A DNA stretch of 64,000 nucleotides, from positions 1-64,000 of IMG/VR virus record IMGVR_UViG_3300019890_000004, one strand, 5' to 3'. Positions 56,178-63,566 of the stretch are shown here, in pieces (position 1 is the stretch's first letter; each line of letters opens with the position of its first letter). Source of the stretch: a virus. The notes under the pieces were generated by a model. The model had not been told where the DNA came from. It saw nothing but the letters and a program-made list of their open reading frames with translations, and did not search any database. The position numbers and the translations under genes are program-made.

Positions 56178-56420
56178 ATGACCGAGAGCGAAGGGATCAG
56201 GCGGCTGCGGAACCTCGTCGCCACGCAGAAACAAGCGGCCGCCGCCGTCGACAGTGCCCTTGAGGAGCTGCTCCGCGCGGGCGAGTACGTCGAGGACATC
56301 GCCGCCGCGCTCGGGGAATCCCGCGAGAAAGTCCGCCGGTTCCGCGTAGAGCACGGCATCCCCGATGCCCGCGACATCCGCCGCGAGAAGGGCGAGCCCC
56401 GCCGGCGCCCTTCCGCCTAG
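56178..56420 (+). CDS. Small HTH-type regulator, divergent
   Basis: 80 residues from ATG 56178. A helical first half and YVEDIAAALGESREKVRRFR read as a helix-turn-helix, ending in a basic tail (REKGEPRRRPSA). It is the only plus-strand gene in the early region and stands divergent to it across the operator repeats, so it is the natural candidate to bind them. No named family. Confidence 0.65.
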   Translation: MTESEGIRRLRNLVATQKQAAAAVDSALEELLRAGEYVEDIAAALGESREKVRRFRVEHGIPDARDIRREKGEPRRRPSA

Positions 56421-56425
56421 CCCCC

Positions 56426-56791
56426 TCACCGCGCGCCCGCCGCGATCTCCTCGCGCAGGCACGCCGGGCAGATCCTCTCCCCGTCCGGCCACCGCTCCCG
56501 CATGTGGGCGGCACACCAGGCCAGTGCCCCGAACCGGACCCCGCCCGGCGCGAACGCGAGCACGGCGATCGCCGCCGCGAACCCGGCGAAAGCCTGGCCG
56601 CCGCCCTTCCCGCCGTAGAGCATCGCGTCGGCACCCCACAGGGCGTTCTCGCCTTCGGGCTGCGGCAGGCGGAGGCGCGCGGCGAGGCAGCCCCTGGCGT
56701 CCTTCCCTGCGTCACGCAGCCGGCCGATCTCCAGCGGGACCGCCATCGCGAGGGTGTCGAGCAGCAGCCCGGGGTTGTCGCGCCCGCTCAC
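56426..56791 (-). CDS. Hypothetical early protein
   Basis: 121 residues from GTG 56791 (GTGA overlap). GLLLDTLAMAVPLEIGRLRD, a Gly-rich centre (GGKGGGQAFAGFAAAIAVLA) and the ending RICPACLREEIAAGAR with CxxC. Its 3' end nearly meets the convergent HTH gene. Function unknown. Confidence 0.55.
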   Translation of the reverse strand: MSGRDNPGLLLDTLAMAVPLEIGRLRDAGKDARGCLAARLRLPQPEGENALWGADAMLYGGKGGGQAFAGFAAAIAVLAFAPGGVRFGALAWCAAHMRERWPDGERICPACLREEIAAGAR

Positions 56792-56955
56792 GGCCGGTCC
56801 CCGAGCACCAGGTCCCCGCCGCGGTGAGCGGCGAGAACCTCGGCCTCGCGAGGTGCGATGCGTTCCGGCCGCCGCGGCTTCTCCGGCTGCCCGTGCAGGG
56901 CCCAGGCGCGCAGCCGCCGCTCCCGTGCCCTGCGGTCCTCCTCCAGTCTCGTCAC
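56788..56955 (-). CDS. Small basic protein
   Basis: 55 residues from GTG 56955 (GTGA overlaps at both ends). Arg-rich (TRLEEDRRARERRLRAWALH) with a short C-terminal beta-like end. Possibly nucleic-acid binding. Confidence 0.5.
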   Translation of the reverse strand: MTRLEEDRRARERRLRAWALHGQPEKPRRPERIAPREAEVLAAHRGGDLVLGDRP

Positions 56956-57158
56956 GACGGCCGGCCGCCTTCCGGCTCCCCGCGCAGCATGTCCCTGAAC
57001 TGGGCGGCGTGGAAGCGGCGGTGCCCGCCGGGGGTGCGGATGCTGGTGACCGTGCCCTCGCGCCCCCACCTGGAGGCCGTCTTGACATCGACCCGGAACA
57101 TGAGGGCGACCTCGGCAGGGGTCAGGAACTCCTCCTCCGGCGGGGGGATCTCGGTCAT
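56952..57158 (-). CDS. BldC-type MerR-like DNA-binding protein
   Basis: 68 residues from ATG 57158 (ATGA overlap). Winged helix FLTPAEVALMFRVDVKTASRW, wing GTVTSIRTPGGHRRFH and C-terminal helix. Shares RVD.KT..RW and the TPGG wing with the 37217 protein, so the phage encodes two BldC paralogues. Probable regulator of early genes. Confidence 0.8.
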   Translation of the reverse strand: MTEIPPPEEEFLTPAEVALMFRVDVKTASRWGREGTVTSIRTPGGHRRFHAAQFRDMLRGEPEGGRPS

Positions 57159-57454
57159 CAGCCGCCCTCGATTCCGGCGGGGAACTCGAAAAGGTGCCAA
57201 ACCAGCCCCTCGCGAGTCCGGGGCGCGGTCCCTGCCCGCCGCGCGCCGGGAGGCAGTACGTGGCCGGTGCCGAACACCTGGAACGTGCGCTCTCGCGGGA
57301 GTTTCGCCTCGTCGTGCTCGGCCCAGAACTCGACCCCCGACCCGTAGCCGAGAGCGCCGACGTGCACCGGCTCGCCGGTCATGCCGTGAGTGGTCCAGCC
57401 GTCGATGCCGACCTCGTAGCGGAGCATCCGGCGGCGTGGGGCGGTCTCAGTCAT
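57158..57454 (-). CDS. Conserved phage protein (DUF7352-like)
   Basis: 98 residues from ATG 57454 (ATGA overlap). RMLRYEVGIDGWTTHGMTGE, VEFWAEHDEAKLPRERTFQV, FGTGHVLPPGA and GLVWHLFEFPAG follow the pattern of a small beta protein I know from many actinophages (DUF7352 type). Function unknown. Confidence 0.6.
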   Translation of the reverse strand: MTETAPRRRMLRYEVGIDGWTTHGMTGEPVHVGALGYGSGVEFWAEHDEAKLPRERTFQVFGTGHVLPPGARRAGTAPRTREGLVWHLFEFPAGIEGG

Positions 57455-57789
57455 CGGCCCTCCGCGATTCCGCGCACGGCTTCGGCGCACCCGTGCTCGA
57501 TCTCGGACTTCTTGCTCGGGTGGCTCGCCGACGCCGACAGTTCGAGCCCGGCAGCGAGGTCCGCGAGCCGCGTGCGGATGAGGGTGAGCGCCCCAGGCTC
57601 GGTCTTGTCCAGGCCGTCGCTGATCACGTCATCCGAGACGGCGTTGCCGGCGGCGTTCCATGCGCGCCGGATCGACGGCTTCTGCTCGCCCCATGCCGGC
57701 AGCGGCTCGCCGGATACGAGCGACTTGCCGTCGCTGTGCGCGGCGTACGCCTCGTAGGCAATCTGGCCGTAAGTGACTATCTCGGTCAC
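57451..57789 (-). CDS. Hypothetical early protein
   Basis: 112 residues from GTG 57789 (GTGA overlap). VTYGQIAYEAYAAHSDGKSL then KPSIRRAWNAAGNAV and helical rest; the phrase IAYEAY...W.....P...AW.AA is common in actinophage early proteins. No activity known. Confidence 0.55.
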   Translation of the reverse strand: MTEIVTYGQIAYEAYAAHSDGKSLVSGEPLPAWGEQKPSIRRAWNAAGNAVSDDVISDGLDKTEPGALTLIRTRLADLAAGLELSASASHPSKKSEIEHGCAEAVRGIAEGR

Positions 57790-58166
57790 GTCAGTCCCCC
57801 GGCCACTTCGAGGACCTCGTCGGCGTTCCCGGTGTAGACGCGGCTCTTCGCCGCGAGCGCCGCCGACTCGATCCTGCTGCCCGTCCTGTCGGCGTCGCGG
57901 TCGTGCATCGCGGCCTGGTCCTTCCACCGGGCTGTCATCGCCGCGAGCTGCTCGCGGAGCTGCCTGGTCTCGGCCATGGCCTCGCGCAGCTCCTCGGGCT
58001 GCCTGAGCCTGGCGGCCTCGACGGCGTCCTTCGCGGCAGTCTCGATGTCGGCGCGGAACTCGTCGGCAAGGTCGTCCCACGGCACCGCCTCGTAGCCCTC
58101 GAAGCGCCCCGCCTGGGAGGCGGTCAGCGACGCGTGGAACGCCTGCCCCGGCGTCAGCCCGGTCAC
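57786..58166 (-). CDS. Coiled-coil early protein
   Basis: 126 residues from GTG 58166 (GTG 58169 possible). PGQAFHASLTASQAGRFEGY, then a long helix (DIETAAKDAVEAARLRQPEE, ETRQLREQLAAMTARWKDQA). No motif. Overlaps both neighbours by four bases. Confidence 0.5.
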   Translation of the reverse strand: MTGLTPGQAFHASLTASQAGRFEGYEAVPWDDLADEFRADIETAAKDAVEAARLRQPEELREAMAETRQLREQLAAMTARWKDQAAMHDRDADRTGSRIESAALAAKSRVYTGNADEVLEVAGGLT

Positions 58167-58387
58167 CACGCGTTCACCTCGACGGGACCGGAACCGGCCG
58201 GCGGCTGCCCCGCGCACGGCTTGATCGCGCCTTCCGCGCGGGCAGTCACCTCGTAGACCTGGCACCGGACACAGCGGAACAGGTCGGTGTCCGGCTCGTA
58301 GCCGAATTCGTGACCGCCGAACGGGTCCGCCTGCCCCGGTGGCACGGCGGGCGCGGCTGCGGGCTGATCTTGCGGGGTCTCGGTCAT
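58163..58387 (-). CDS. Small protein with single CxxC
   Basis: 74 residues from ATG 58387 (ATGA overlap). Pro/Gln-rich N-terminus, then HEFGYEPDTDLFRCVRCQVY and KPCAGQPPAG. Likely zinc-binding in an oligomer. Unknown role. Confidence 0.5.
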   Translation of the reverse strand: MTETPQDQPAAAPAVPPGQADPFGGHEFGYEPDTDLFRCVRCQVYEVTARAEGAIKPCAGQPPAGSGPVEVNAW

Positions 58388-58593
58388 GCCCCGCCCCTTC
58401 CGAAGCGGTCGAACTCGCCGTTGCGCACCCCTCCGAGGAACGCGTGCCACTCATCCGGGGTGAACGCGAGCACCGGGCCGCCCCTGTCTGCGGTGTCGCG
58501 GACGAAAACCGTCGCAGCCACCGAGGCGGCCTCAGCGCAGTTGCCATTAGCGAAGCTGTGCGTTGATTTGCGAAAGTTCAGGTTGTCTTGCAT
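58384..58593 (-). CDS. DUF397 protein
   Basis: 69 residues from ATG 58593. Matches DUF397: FRKSTHSFANGNCAEAASVA, VFVRDTADRGGPVLAFTPDE and EWHAFLGGVRNGEFDRF. DUF397 proteins are abundant in Streptomyces, normally beside an XRE (WhiJ-like) regulator. Here the neighbour upstream ends in a second DUF397 domain rather than an XRE gene. The molecular role is not settled. Confidence 0.85.
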   Translation of the reverse strand: MQDNLNFRKSTHSFANGNCAEAASVAATVFVRDTADRGGPVLAFTPDEWHAFLGGVRNGEFDRFGRGGA

Positions 58594-59279
58594 GACTTTT
58601 CCTCTCCTTGGGAAATTTGCGCAGCAGCGGGAAACGCGTCGAGCGCGCCACTCTTGGCCCTGGCCATGAAAGCGCGCCATTCCCCCGCAGTGAGCCGCAA
58701 GGTGGGATTTCCCGCGTTATGGGCGTGGCGAAGCCCGACGATGCCACCGCCCAGGTCAGCTACCTCAAGGCAGTCGCCGTTACAGGCGGCGCTTTCGGGG
58801 AAATTCAGCCGGGCGTACCTGTCGAATAGTTCGCAGGCGGCGGCGTCGTGGGCGCGTGCGGCATCCTCCTCGGAAGGGAAGTTGCCGAGATGGCGCGTCT
58901 TTCCCTCGAAGGTGATCCGAGATTCCCACTTCGCCCTATTCCCGCTCACCCCTATGTACCGGGAGGTCGCGCGAGGCCGCTTCGGGGTGTTCGCCTTGTT
59001 CTGCCCGGCGGTCGCGGGGCGCAGGTTGATCCGCTGGTTGTTTAGGCCGTCGCCGTCAACATGATCGGGTCGGGGACCGGCGATCAGGTTGTGCATGAAC
59101 AAGGCCTTGCGGTCTGGCCTCTTGCCAACTTCAGTACGGGCGTAAGGGCCTCCCCGGTGCCTGGCGCTGGCGTCTTCCTGCACCCTCCACCTGTGCTGCA
59201 TTACGAGGTCGTAATCCTCGTCGTCAACGAGGGCGACCCGGCCGGCCGCTTTTTTGCCGTAAAGAGGGACTGTTTTCAA
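58578..59279 (-). CDS. HNH-AP2 homing endonuclease fused to a DUF397 domain
   Basis: 233 residues from TTG 59279, GGGAGG five bases upstream. Residues 1-100: HNH part (VPLYGKKAAGRVALVDDED, FMHNLIAGPRPDHVDGDGLN, NQRINLRPATAGQNKAN). Residues 105-160: AP2-like DNA-binding part (SRYIGVSGNRAKWESRITFE, HLGNFPSEEDAARAHDAAA). Residues 175-230: DUF397 (CNGDCLEVADLGGGIVGLRH, LRLTAGEWRAFMARAKSGAL). The endonuclease seems to have inserted in frame into the front of a DUF397 gene. Confidence 0.8.
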   Translation of the reverse strand: MKTVPLYGKKAAGRVALVDDEDYDLVMQHRWRVQEDASARHRGGPYARTEVGKRPDRKALFMHNLIAGPRPDHVDGDGLNNQRINLRPATAGQNKANTPKRPRATSRYIGVSGNRAKWESRITFEGKTRHLGNFPSEEDAARAHDAAACELFDRYARLNFPESAACNGDCLEVADLGGGIVGLRHAHNAGNPTLRLTAGEWRAFMARAKSGALDAFPAAAQISQGEEKSCKTT

Positions 59280-59362
59280 TGTCGCCTCCCGTTTCCGCCA
59301 GGGATGATTTTGATCCAGCCGGAGGCCGGCGGCGGCGGCGCTTGCGAAGTACTCAAGATCAT
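59276..59362 (-). CDS. Possible 28-residue leader ORF
   Basis: ATG 59362, with GAAAGGAA upstream, ends at TGA overlapping the TTG start of the HNH-AP2 gene. Product ends GWIKIIPGGNGRRH. Codon bias is weak, so it may be a leader or the remnant of the DUF397 gene start. Confidence 0.3.
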   Translation of the reverse strand: MILSTSQAPPPPASGWIKIIPGGNGRRH

Positions 59363-59386
59363 TTCCTTTCGGGAATCCGAGGGGGG

Positions 59387-59425
59387 CCGTGCCCGTCCCG
59401 CCGGGTGGAGACGGGACGGGCACGG
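59387..59425 (-). terminator. Perfect 14-bp hairpin between early genes
   Basis: CCGTGCCCGTCCCG (59387-59400) pairs with CGGGACGGGCACGG (59412-59425) around an 11-base loop. No U-tract. It lies just downstream of the lipoprotein gene and before the HNH-AP2 gene, so may limit read-through into the latter. Confidence 0.55.
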
Positions 59426-59438
59426 GGGGCTGCGGCGG

Positions 59439-60059
59439 CTACTTGGCAGGCTTGGCAGGGGCCTTACGGGCGGCCGGCGGGGCGGTGTGGATCGCGGCGG
59501 TGGGCGCGCCGACGACCTTCAGCGTGTGCGTGGCCGCGTTCCACTCGGCAGCGGCGGCGACGGTCATCACGTCGCCCTCCCAGTACTGGAGGTAGTTCGC
59601 GCCAGAGCCGTTGACGCAGATCACGTAGGTTCCCATCGACGCGGACGGGGCGTAGACGCCGTTCGGGTCCATCTGCGCGGTGATCACGCTGCCCGCAGAC
59701 GCGTTCGGGTCGGGGTTGACCTGGTCCGGGTTGCTGAGCTGCGCGGTATTGGCAACCGGCATGCCGATCGACGGGCACGAGAACACCGGGTCCTGGTCGC
59801 CCATCTGGAAGAAGAACGAGGTGGTCTGCGAGCCGTCGGCGGAGATCGTCTCAGCGTCGATGAGGGTCTGCCGGATCTGCGACCAGGAGAAGTGCGGGAT
59901 GGGCTGGTCGGCGATCAGTGACGTGGTGTCCTGGGTCTGCTGGGCGTTCTCCTGCTGCTGCCCGGCGGGCGTGCTGCCGTCGCTGGTGCAGGCGGCGAGC
60001 GAGACCGCGAGCGCGGCGGCTGCGGCGAGGGCGGCGATGGTACGGCGGTTCCTGTTCAC
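59439..60059 (-). CDS. Secreted lipoprotein
   Basis: 206 residues from GTG 60059. Signal MNRNRRTIAALAAAAALAVS with lipobox LAAC, a Gln/Thr-rich linker, then a beta-rich domain (SVITAQMDPNGVYAPSASMG, YVICVNGSGANYLQYWEGD) and an Ala/Pro/Lys-rich end. Phage lipoproteins in lysogeny or early regions often exclude related phages; this is inference. It follows a single-span membrane protein gene. Confidence 0.7.
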   Translation of the reverse strand: MNRNRRTIAALAAAAALAVSLAACTSDGSTPAGQQQENAQQTQDTTSLIADQPIPHFSWSQIRQTLIDAETISADGSQTTSFFFQMGDQDPVFSCPSIGMPVANTAQLSNPDQVNPDPNASAGSVITAQMDPNGVYAPSASMGTYVICVNGSGANYLQYWEGDVMTVAAAAEWNAATHTLKVVGAPTAAIHTAPPAARKAPAKPAK

Positions 60060-60061
60060 GG

Positions 60062-60520
60062 TTACGGCTGTCCTGCCTGGTAGAGGGGGGATTGCGGGGA
60101 TACCGCGCCGTCAGCGCAGTTGACGGAGGCCCACTGTGCCTGCTGGGCGGGGAGCGGGGTTCCGGAGATCTGGGCGGCGTCGGAGCAGACGATGCCGGCG
60201 ATGCCCGCGCGCTGCGCCTTGAGCGCGGTCGTCAGGGACGTGTCGTTCCCGGCCGCCGCGATCTGGGTGGTGATCGTCTCGACGGCGGCGAGCTGGCTCG
60301 TCACCTGGGCGCGGAGCGTGGTCTGGTTGCTGTAGCCGTTCTGGGTGTTCTGCGCCTGGTGCGTGGCGTCCTGGGCGCTCAGCCACCAGCCGAACACGTG
60401 CCCGGCGTAGGTGAGGCCGCCGATGAGCAGGCAGGCCGCGAACAGCACCACCACCCAGGCGGGGAACCATCTCCAGGTGCTGCGGATCACCCCCGCAGGG
60501 GTCGGGTCGTCGTCGAGCAT
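60062..60520 (-). CDS. Membrane protein with extracytoplasmic coiled domain
   Basis: 152 residues from ATG 60520. One hydrophobic helix (WVVVLFAACLLIGGLTYAG) with a short cytosolic N-terminus, then an external helical domain (TTLRAQVTSQLAAVETITTQ) containing two Cys (GIVCSDA, SVNCADG) that could form a disulfide. Probably works with the adjacent lipoprotein at the cell surface. Confidence 0.65.
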   Translation of the reverse strand: MLDDDPTPAGVIRSTWRWFPAWVVVLFAACLLIGGLTYAGHVFGWWLSAQDATHQAQNTQNGYSNQTTLRAQVTSQLAAVETITTQIAAAGNDTSLTTALKAQRAGIAGIVCSDAAQISGTPLPAQQAQWASVNCADGAVSPQSPLYQAGQP

Positions 60521-60524
60521 CTGG

Positions 60525-60874
60525 TCACTTCCTCGGGTTGTCCCGGCGTCCTGCCGGGGTTCTCCTGCCGTCCCGCAGGGAGCGGGCGGCGGTTATCGGG
60601 GTCACGTTCTTCGGGAGGGGCCGCAGCGGCACGGGCGGGGCTGCCGGTTTCCCGCAGGTGGCCATGTGCGGCATGTGCCGGCGCTCGTACCCGAGCGGCT
60701 CCTCCCCGGCCTTGAGCTGCCGGGTCCGGTACCCGCCGGTCCCGTCCCGGTAAGCGGCCTGGTTCCCGCCGCGTCCGGGTGCTCGTCGAGCGGCATGAGC
60801 TTCCCGCGGGCGGTCAGCGCCCACAGGAGCCGGGCACCGCACGCGGAGCAGGTGACGGGCCTCAGGAGGGTCAC
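60525..60874 (-). pseudogene. Zinc-ribbon protein with apparent 1-base deletion
   Basis: GTG 60874 (GTGA overlap) opens VTLLRPVTCSACGARLLWAL and GKLMPLDEHPDA, matching the intact paralogue at 62237. Near 60764-60770 (GGCGGGAACC on the minus strand) the GC3 bias moves by one frame and continues NQAAYRDGTGGYRTRQLKAG to TTPAGRRDNPRK-like basic end. The gene length is one base short of a multiple of three. Restoring one base gives about 116 residues. Either a true frameshift or a sequence error. Confidence 0.55.
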
Positions 60875-61167
60875 GGGTCGCGGCCCTCGGCGAGCACGGG
60901 CTGACTGCCGGTCGCGTCGGCACGGGCCGCCATCGCCGCCTTCTTGGCGAGGTAGTCCGCCCCTCCGGGCCTGCCCGCGTCCGGCAGGCTGCTGTTCCCC
61001 GACGCCCGCCGCCAGTTCGCCGCGGCGGGAGGCGGGGACCAGCCGCGCATCTTCAGCCACGCCACGTACTCGGCGGCGAGCCACTCGTCGGAGGCCTCGC
61101 CCCGGTCGCGGAGGCGGGACACGAGGGCGTCGACCGCGTCGCGGGTCTCCCGGTCCGGTTCGCTCAC
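60871..61167 (-). CDS. Hypothetical early protein
   Basis: 98 residues from GTG 61167 (GTGA overlap). Helical first half (DAVDALVSRLRDRGEASDEW, LAAEYVAWLKMRGW), then a flexible Ala/Pro region. No motif. Confidence 0.55.
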   Translation of the reverse strand: MSEPDRETRDAVDALVSRLRDRGEASDEWLAAEYVAWLKMRGWSPPPAAANWRRASGNSSLPDAGRPGGADYLAKKAAMAARADATGSQPVLAEGRDP

Positions 61168-61511
61168 GATGCCGCCTCCTGCCAGGCGGGGTTCTTGCGG
61201 CAGTGACCGCAGGTCACGGCCTGCGGGTCTGCGTCGACCGCCCGGCCCTGCACCGAAAGCCAGTCACCGGGACGGCAGGCGGGACGCCCGCTCCCCGTGG
61301 TGGCGTAGTGGACCGCCGGGGGCTTCTTCGGGTCCGGGGGGCCTGCGGGCTTCGGGACACGGGGCGGGTGGACGGCCTTAACGCAGGCGTCGGACAGGTC
61401 CATCACCTTCGCCACAAGAGCTGCGCCCTGCCGCCTGCCGGTGAACGCGGGGGCGACGTGCTGCCACAGAAAAGCTTCAAGCTCTTCCCTGCGGTCGCTG
61501 GCGGCGCTCAC
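61164..61511 (-). CDS. Zinc-binding early protein
   Basis: 115 residues from GTG 61511 (GTGA overlap). Helical N-terminus (LEAFLWQHVAPAFTGRRQGA) and a C-terminal half with RPACRPGD and VTCGHCRK, a pattern frequent in small actinophage proteins that bind zinc. Role unknown. Confidence 0.55.
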   Translation of the reverse strand: MSAASDRREELEAFLWQHVAPAFTGRRQGAALVAKVMDLSDACVKAVHPPRVPKPAGPPDPKKPPAVHYATTGSGRPACRPGDWLSVQGRAVDADPQAVTCGHCRKNPAWQEAAS

Positions 61512-61831
61512 GCGGCCGCCCTCGCCATGCGCTCGTCAATCCGAAGCCTGCGCTCCGTCACCTTCGCCACGCAGGCCGACAGCCGGGCGACCTCCACGTG
61601 GCCCTTGAGGATGCCCTGCTCGATGAAGATCTCGCGTCCCTCGGCGGCGGCTTCCCTCGTGCCGCACATGACGTGCCACTCACCGCCGCCCGGCCCCGCC
61701 CAGAGCATGGTCAGCCGGCTTTCGCGGGCACGGGCGAGGAAGTACATCCACTTGCCCTCGCCGATCGTGCTGGCGAAGATGCCGCACTCGTTGACCCAGA
61801 CGCCCCAGTCGGTCGCTGGCACCGCGCTCAT
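61508..61831 (-). CDS. Hypothetical early protein
   Basis: 107 residues from ATG 61831 (ATGA overlap). GEGKWMYFLARARESRLTML then WAGPGGGEWHVMCGTREAAA and a C-terminal basic helix (VAKVTERRLRIDERMARA). Reads like a small alpha/beta domain. No family recognised. Confidence 0.55.
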   Translation of the reverse strand: MSAVPATDWGVWVNECGIFASTIGEGKWMYFLARARESRLTMLWAGPGGGEWHVMCGTREAAAEGREIFIEQGILKGHVEVARLSACVAKVTERRLRIDERMARAAA

Positions 61832-62022
61832 CCGGTCGCCGCCGTCTCGGCCAGCAGTGCCAGGACCTGGGCGCGGTTGTAGACCAGCGGCTTGCCCGAC
61901 ACGGGGACCGGCGGGTCTGAATCGATCCGCTTCTCCTTGTGCGCCTGCCACACGGCGTGGTGGGCGGCCGAGGGCAGGGCGGCGAACTCGGCCCGCGTCA
62001 TGTACTCGCTGAGATCGGTCAC
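61828..62022 (-). CDS. Small helical protein
   Basis: 64 residues from GTG 62022 (GTGA overlap). MTRAEFAALPSAAHHAVWQA and LVYNRAQVLALLAE; a helix-turn-helix-like MerR fragment is conceivable (TRAEFAAL...NRAQVLALL). Unknown. Confidence 0.5.
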   Translation of the reverse strand: MTDLSEYMTRAEFAALPSAAHHAVWQAHKEKRIDSDPPVPVSGKPLVYNRAQVLALLAETAATG

Positions 62023-62240
62023 GTGGTCACCGCCGGCAGTGCCCTGGCCTGGTCCCCGCCGAGGATGGCCACGGTCAGGTACAGGCGATCGCCCTCATAG
62101 GCGTCCGGCCCGGTCACGATCGCCACGCCCGGCAGGGTCGGCAGGAGCGCGGCGAGGGCGGGAGCGGACTCGCCTTGCAGCCGTACCCGGACGATTCCGG
62201 GCGGCAGCGGGGCGAACTCGCGCTGGCGGCGGCCGGTCAC
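62019..62240 (-). CDS. Small early protein
   Basis: 73 residues from GTG 62240 (GTGA overlap). GIVRVRLQGESAPALAALLP, then GVAIVTGPDAYEGDRLYLTV: a compact alpha/beta ferredoxin-like pattern. Function unknown. Confidence 0.5.
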   Translation of the reverse strand: MTGRRQREFAPLPPGIVRVRLQGESAPALAALLPTLPGVAIVTGPDAYEGDRLYLTVAILGGDQARALPAVTT

Positions 62241-62536
62241 GCTAGCCTCCGGTTCGCGCCGGTGCGCCGCAGCTGGGACGGGACGGCGAACGGGATAACC
62301 CTAGCCAGGGCGGCGCAGGAGTCGCGGAGCCGCCGGAACCGGTGTTCTCCCTCCCGCCGCTGGTAGCCGGCCGGGACGTCCCCCACCCGCGGGGTGTCGG
62401 TGGAGTCCCAGCGGACCAGTGCCGGGCCGTCCTGCCCCTCGTCGAGCGGCACGAGATCCCCGGCGACGTCGACGGCGAACAGGACCCGGACGCCGCAGTC
62501 CGGGCAGTCGCCGATTCCTGCGTAAACGCTGGTCAT
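62237..62536 (-). CDS. Zinc-ribbon early protein
   Basis: 99 residues from ATG 62536. DCPDCGVRVLFAVDVAGDLV followed by PLDEGQDGP parallels the frameshifted gene at 60525 (CSACGARLLWALTARGKLMPLDE), so they are paralogues. Basic C-terminal region. ATGA-coupled to the replication initiator upstream. Confidence 0.6.
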   Translation of the reverse strand: MTSVYAGIGDCPDCGVRVLFAVDVAGDLVPLDEGQDGPALVRWDSTDTPRVGDVPAGYQRREGEHRFRRLRDSCAALARVIPFAVPSQLRRTGANRRLA

Positions 62537-63516
62537 GCCGTCAGCCCCTTGGGGTGTCGGAGGCGGTTCTTCTCGGGCGCCTGGCAGATCTTGCAGAAGC
62601 CCACATCGCCCTCCACGAACGGGTGCGCGCCGGCTGCGTGCGCCGGCTCCGGAATGGGCTCGGCGAGGATCTCGGCCACCGGAGGCGGGTCGCCGAGCAG
62701 CAGGAGTTCCACGTCGGCCGCGCGCCGGATCGACCTGGTGAAGTACTTCTCCGGGTCGCGGATGACCGTCCCGGCATCCTCGGCCCGTTTCGCGAGCGTG
62801 CGGATGACCGCGGCGGCCTCGGGGTCGCCGATGATCCGGCCGGCCTGCTTGCTGAACTCGGCGGCGACGACCCGGAGCAGCTTCGGGTCACGCGCGTACG
62901 TGTCGGATTGACTAACCCCTGATGATGATTGATCAGATCTATCTATCTGTGGTGTCACGCGTGACGTCCCGCCGGTGTCACGCGTGACATGACTAACCTT
63001 GACCTGCGGTTTCTTCCGGATTTCGGTTTGGTCCCGCGTGACATCGGCGGTTGTCCCGCGTGACATCGGCGGGACGCCGACGGCGATCCGCTCCTGCCGT
63101 TCGGCTGTCTCTCCTGCCCGCTGCCTGCGCTTACGCTCCCGCGCCATGTCCCGCTGCCGTTCGGCTTCGGCCTTGTCACGCGTGACCTGCTCGGCCTCGT
63201 CGGAGGCGTTCGTGATCGTGATGCCGTTGCCCGCGATGATCCGCCAGCCACCACCCTTGACGGGCCGGATGATCCCGGCGGCGCGCAGCGTTCGCGTGAC
63301 GAGATCGGGGTCGCCGGTGAGCCGGGCGAGCTGCGAGGACGGCACGAACCCGGATTTCGAGTTCCGCGCGGTCCAGGCGCAGGCGCGGTTCAGGAACGCC
63401 ACCGAGCAGTCAGGGAGGCTGGCGCCGAGGTCGTCATACCAGGCGTCGCTGATGTTGAACGGCACGGCTACCCCCGCCAGGGGGAGCGCGTAGGGACGGT
63501 CAAGGTACATCTCCAT
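62533..63516 (-). CDS. Replication initiator (replisome organiser-like)
   Basis: 327 residues from ATG 63516. The N-terminal 110 residues form a winged-helix region (VPFNISDAWYDDLGASLPDC, SKSGFVPSSQLARLTGDPDL, VTRTLRAAGIIRPVKGGGWR) as in phage replication proteins. A basic, charged middle (RDMARERKRRQRAGETAERQ) contains repeated VTRD/SRG phrases encoded by iterons. The C-terminal part (VVAAEFSKQAGRIIGDPEAA, FCKICQAPEKNR with one CxxC) may recruit helicase. The layout matches lambda O, with the origin inside the gene. No other replication gene is present. Confidence 0.7.
   Translation of the reverse strand: MEMYLDRPYALPLAGVAVPFNISDAWYDDLGASLPDCSVAFLNRACAWTARNSKSGFVPSSQLARLTGDPDLVTRTLRAAGIIRPVKGGGWRIIAGNGITITNASDEAEQVTRDKAEAERQRDMARERKRRQRAGETAERQERIAVGVPPMSRGTTADVTRDQTEIRKKPQVKVSHVTRDTGGTSRVTPQIDRSDQSSSGVSQSDTYARDPKLLRVVAAEFSKQAGRIIGDPEAAAVIRTLAKRAEDAGTVIRDPEKYFTRSIRRAADVELLLLGDPPPVAEILAEPIPEPAHAAGAHPFVEGDVGFCKICQAPEKNRLRHPKGLTA
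62895..63186. other. Candidate replication origin: iterons and AT-rich tract inside the initiator gene
   Basis: GTCACGCGTGAC occurs at 62954-62965, 62977-62988 and 63175-63186, and the variant GTCCCGCGTGAC at 63031-63042 and 63053-63064. Neighbouring pairs are 22-23 bases apart, about two helical turns. Directly alongside lies an AT-rich segment (about 62905-62952, with TGATGATGATTGATCAGATC) that could unwind. Iterons plus AT-rich tract in the initiator gene is the lambda-type origin design. Confidence 0.65.
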
Positions 63517-63566
63517 GCCTTGCAAGCGGATTAAGGGCAGCGGAGAGCGGCATAGCCGCAGCCGGG

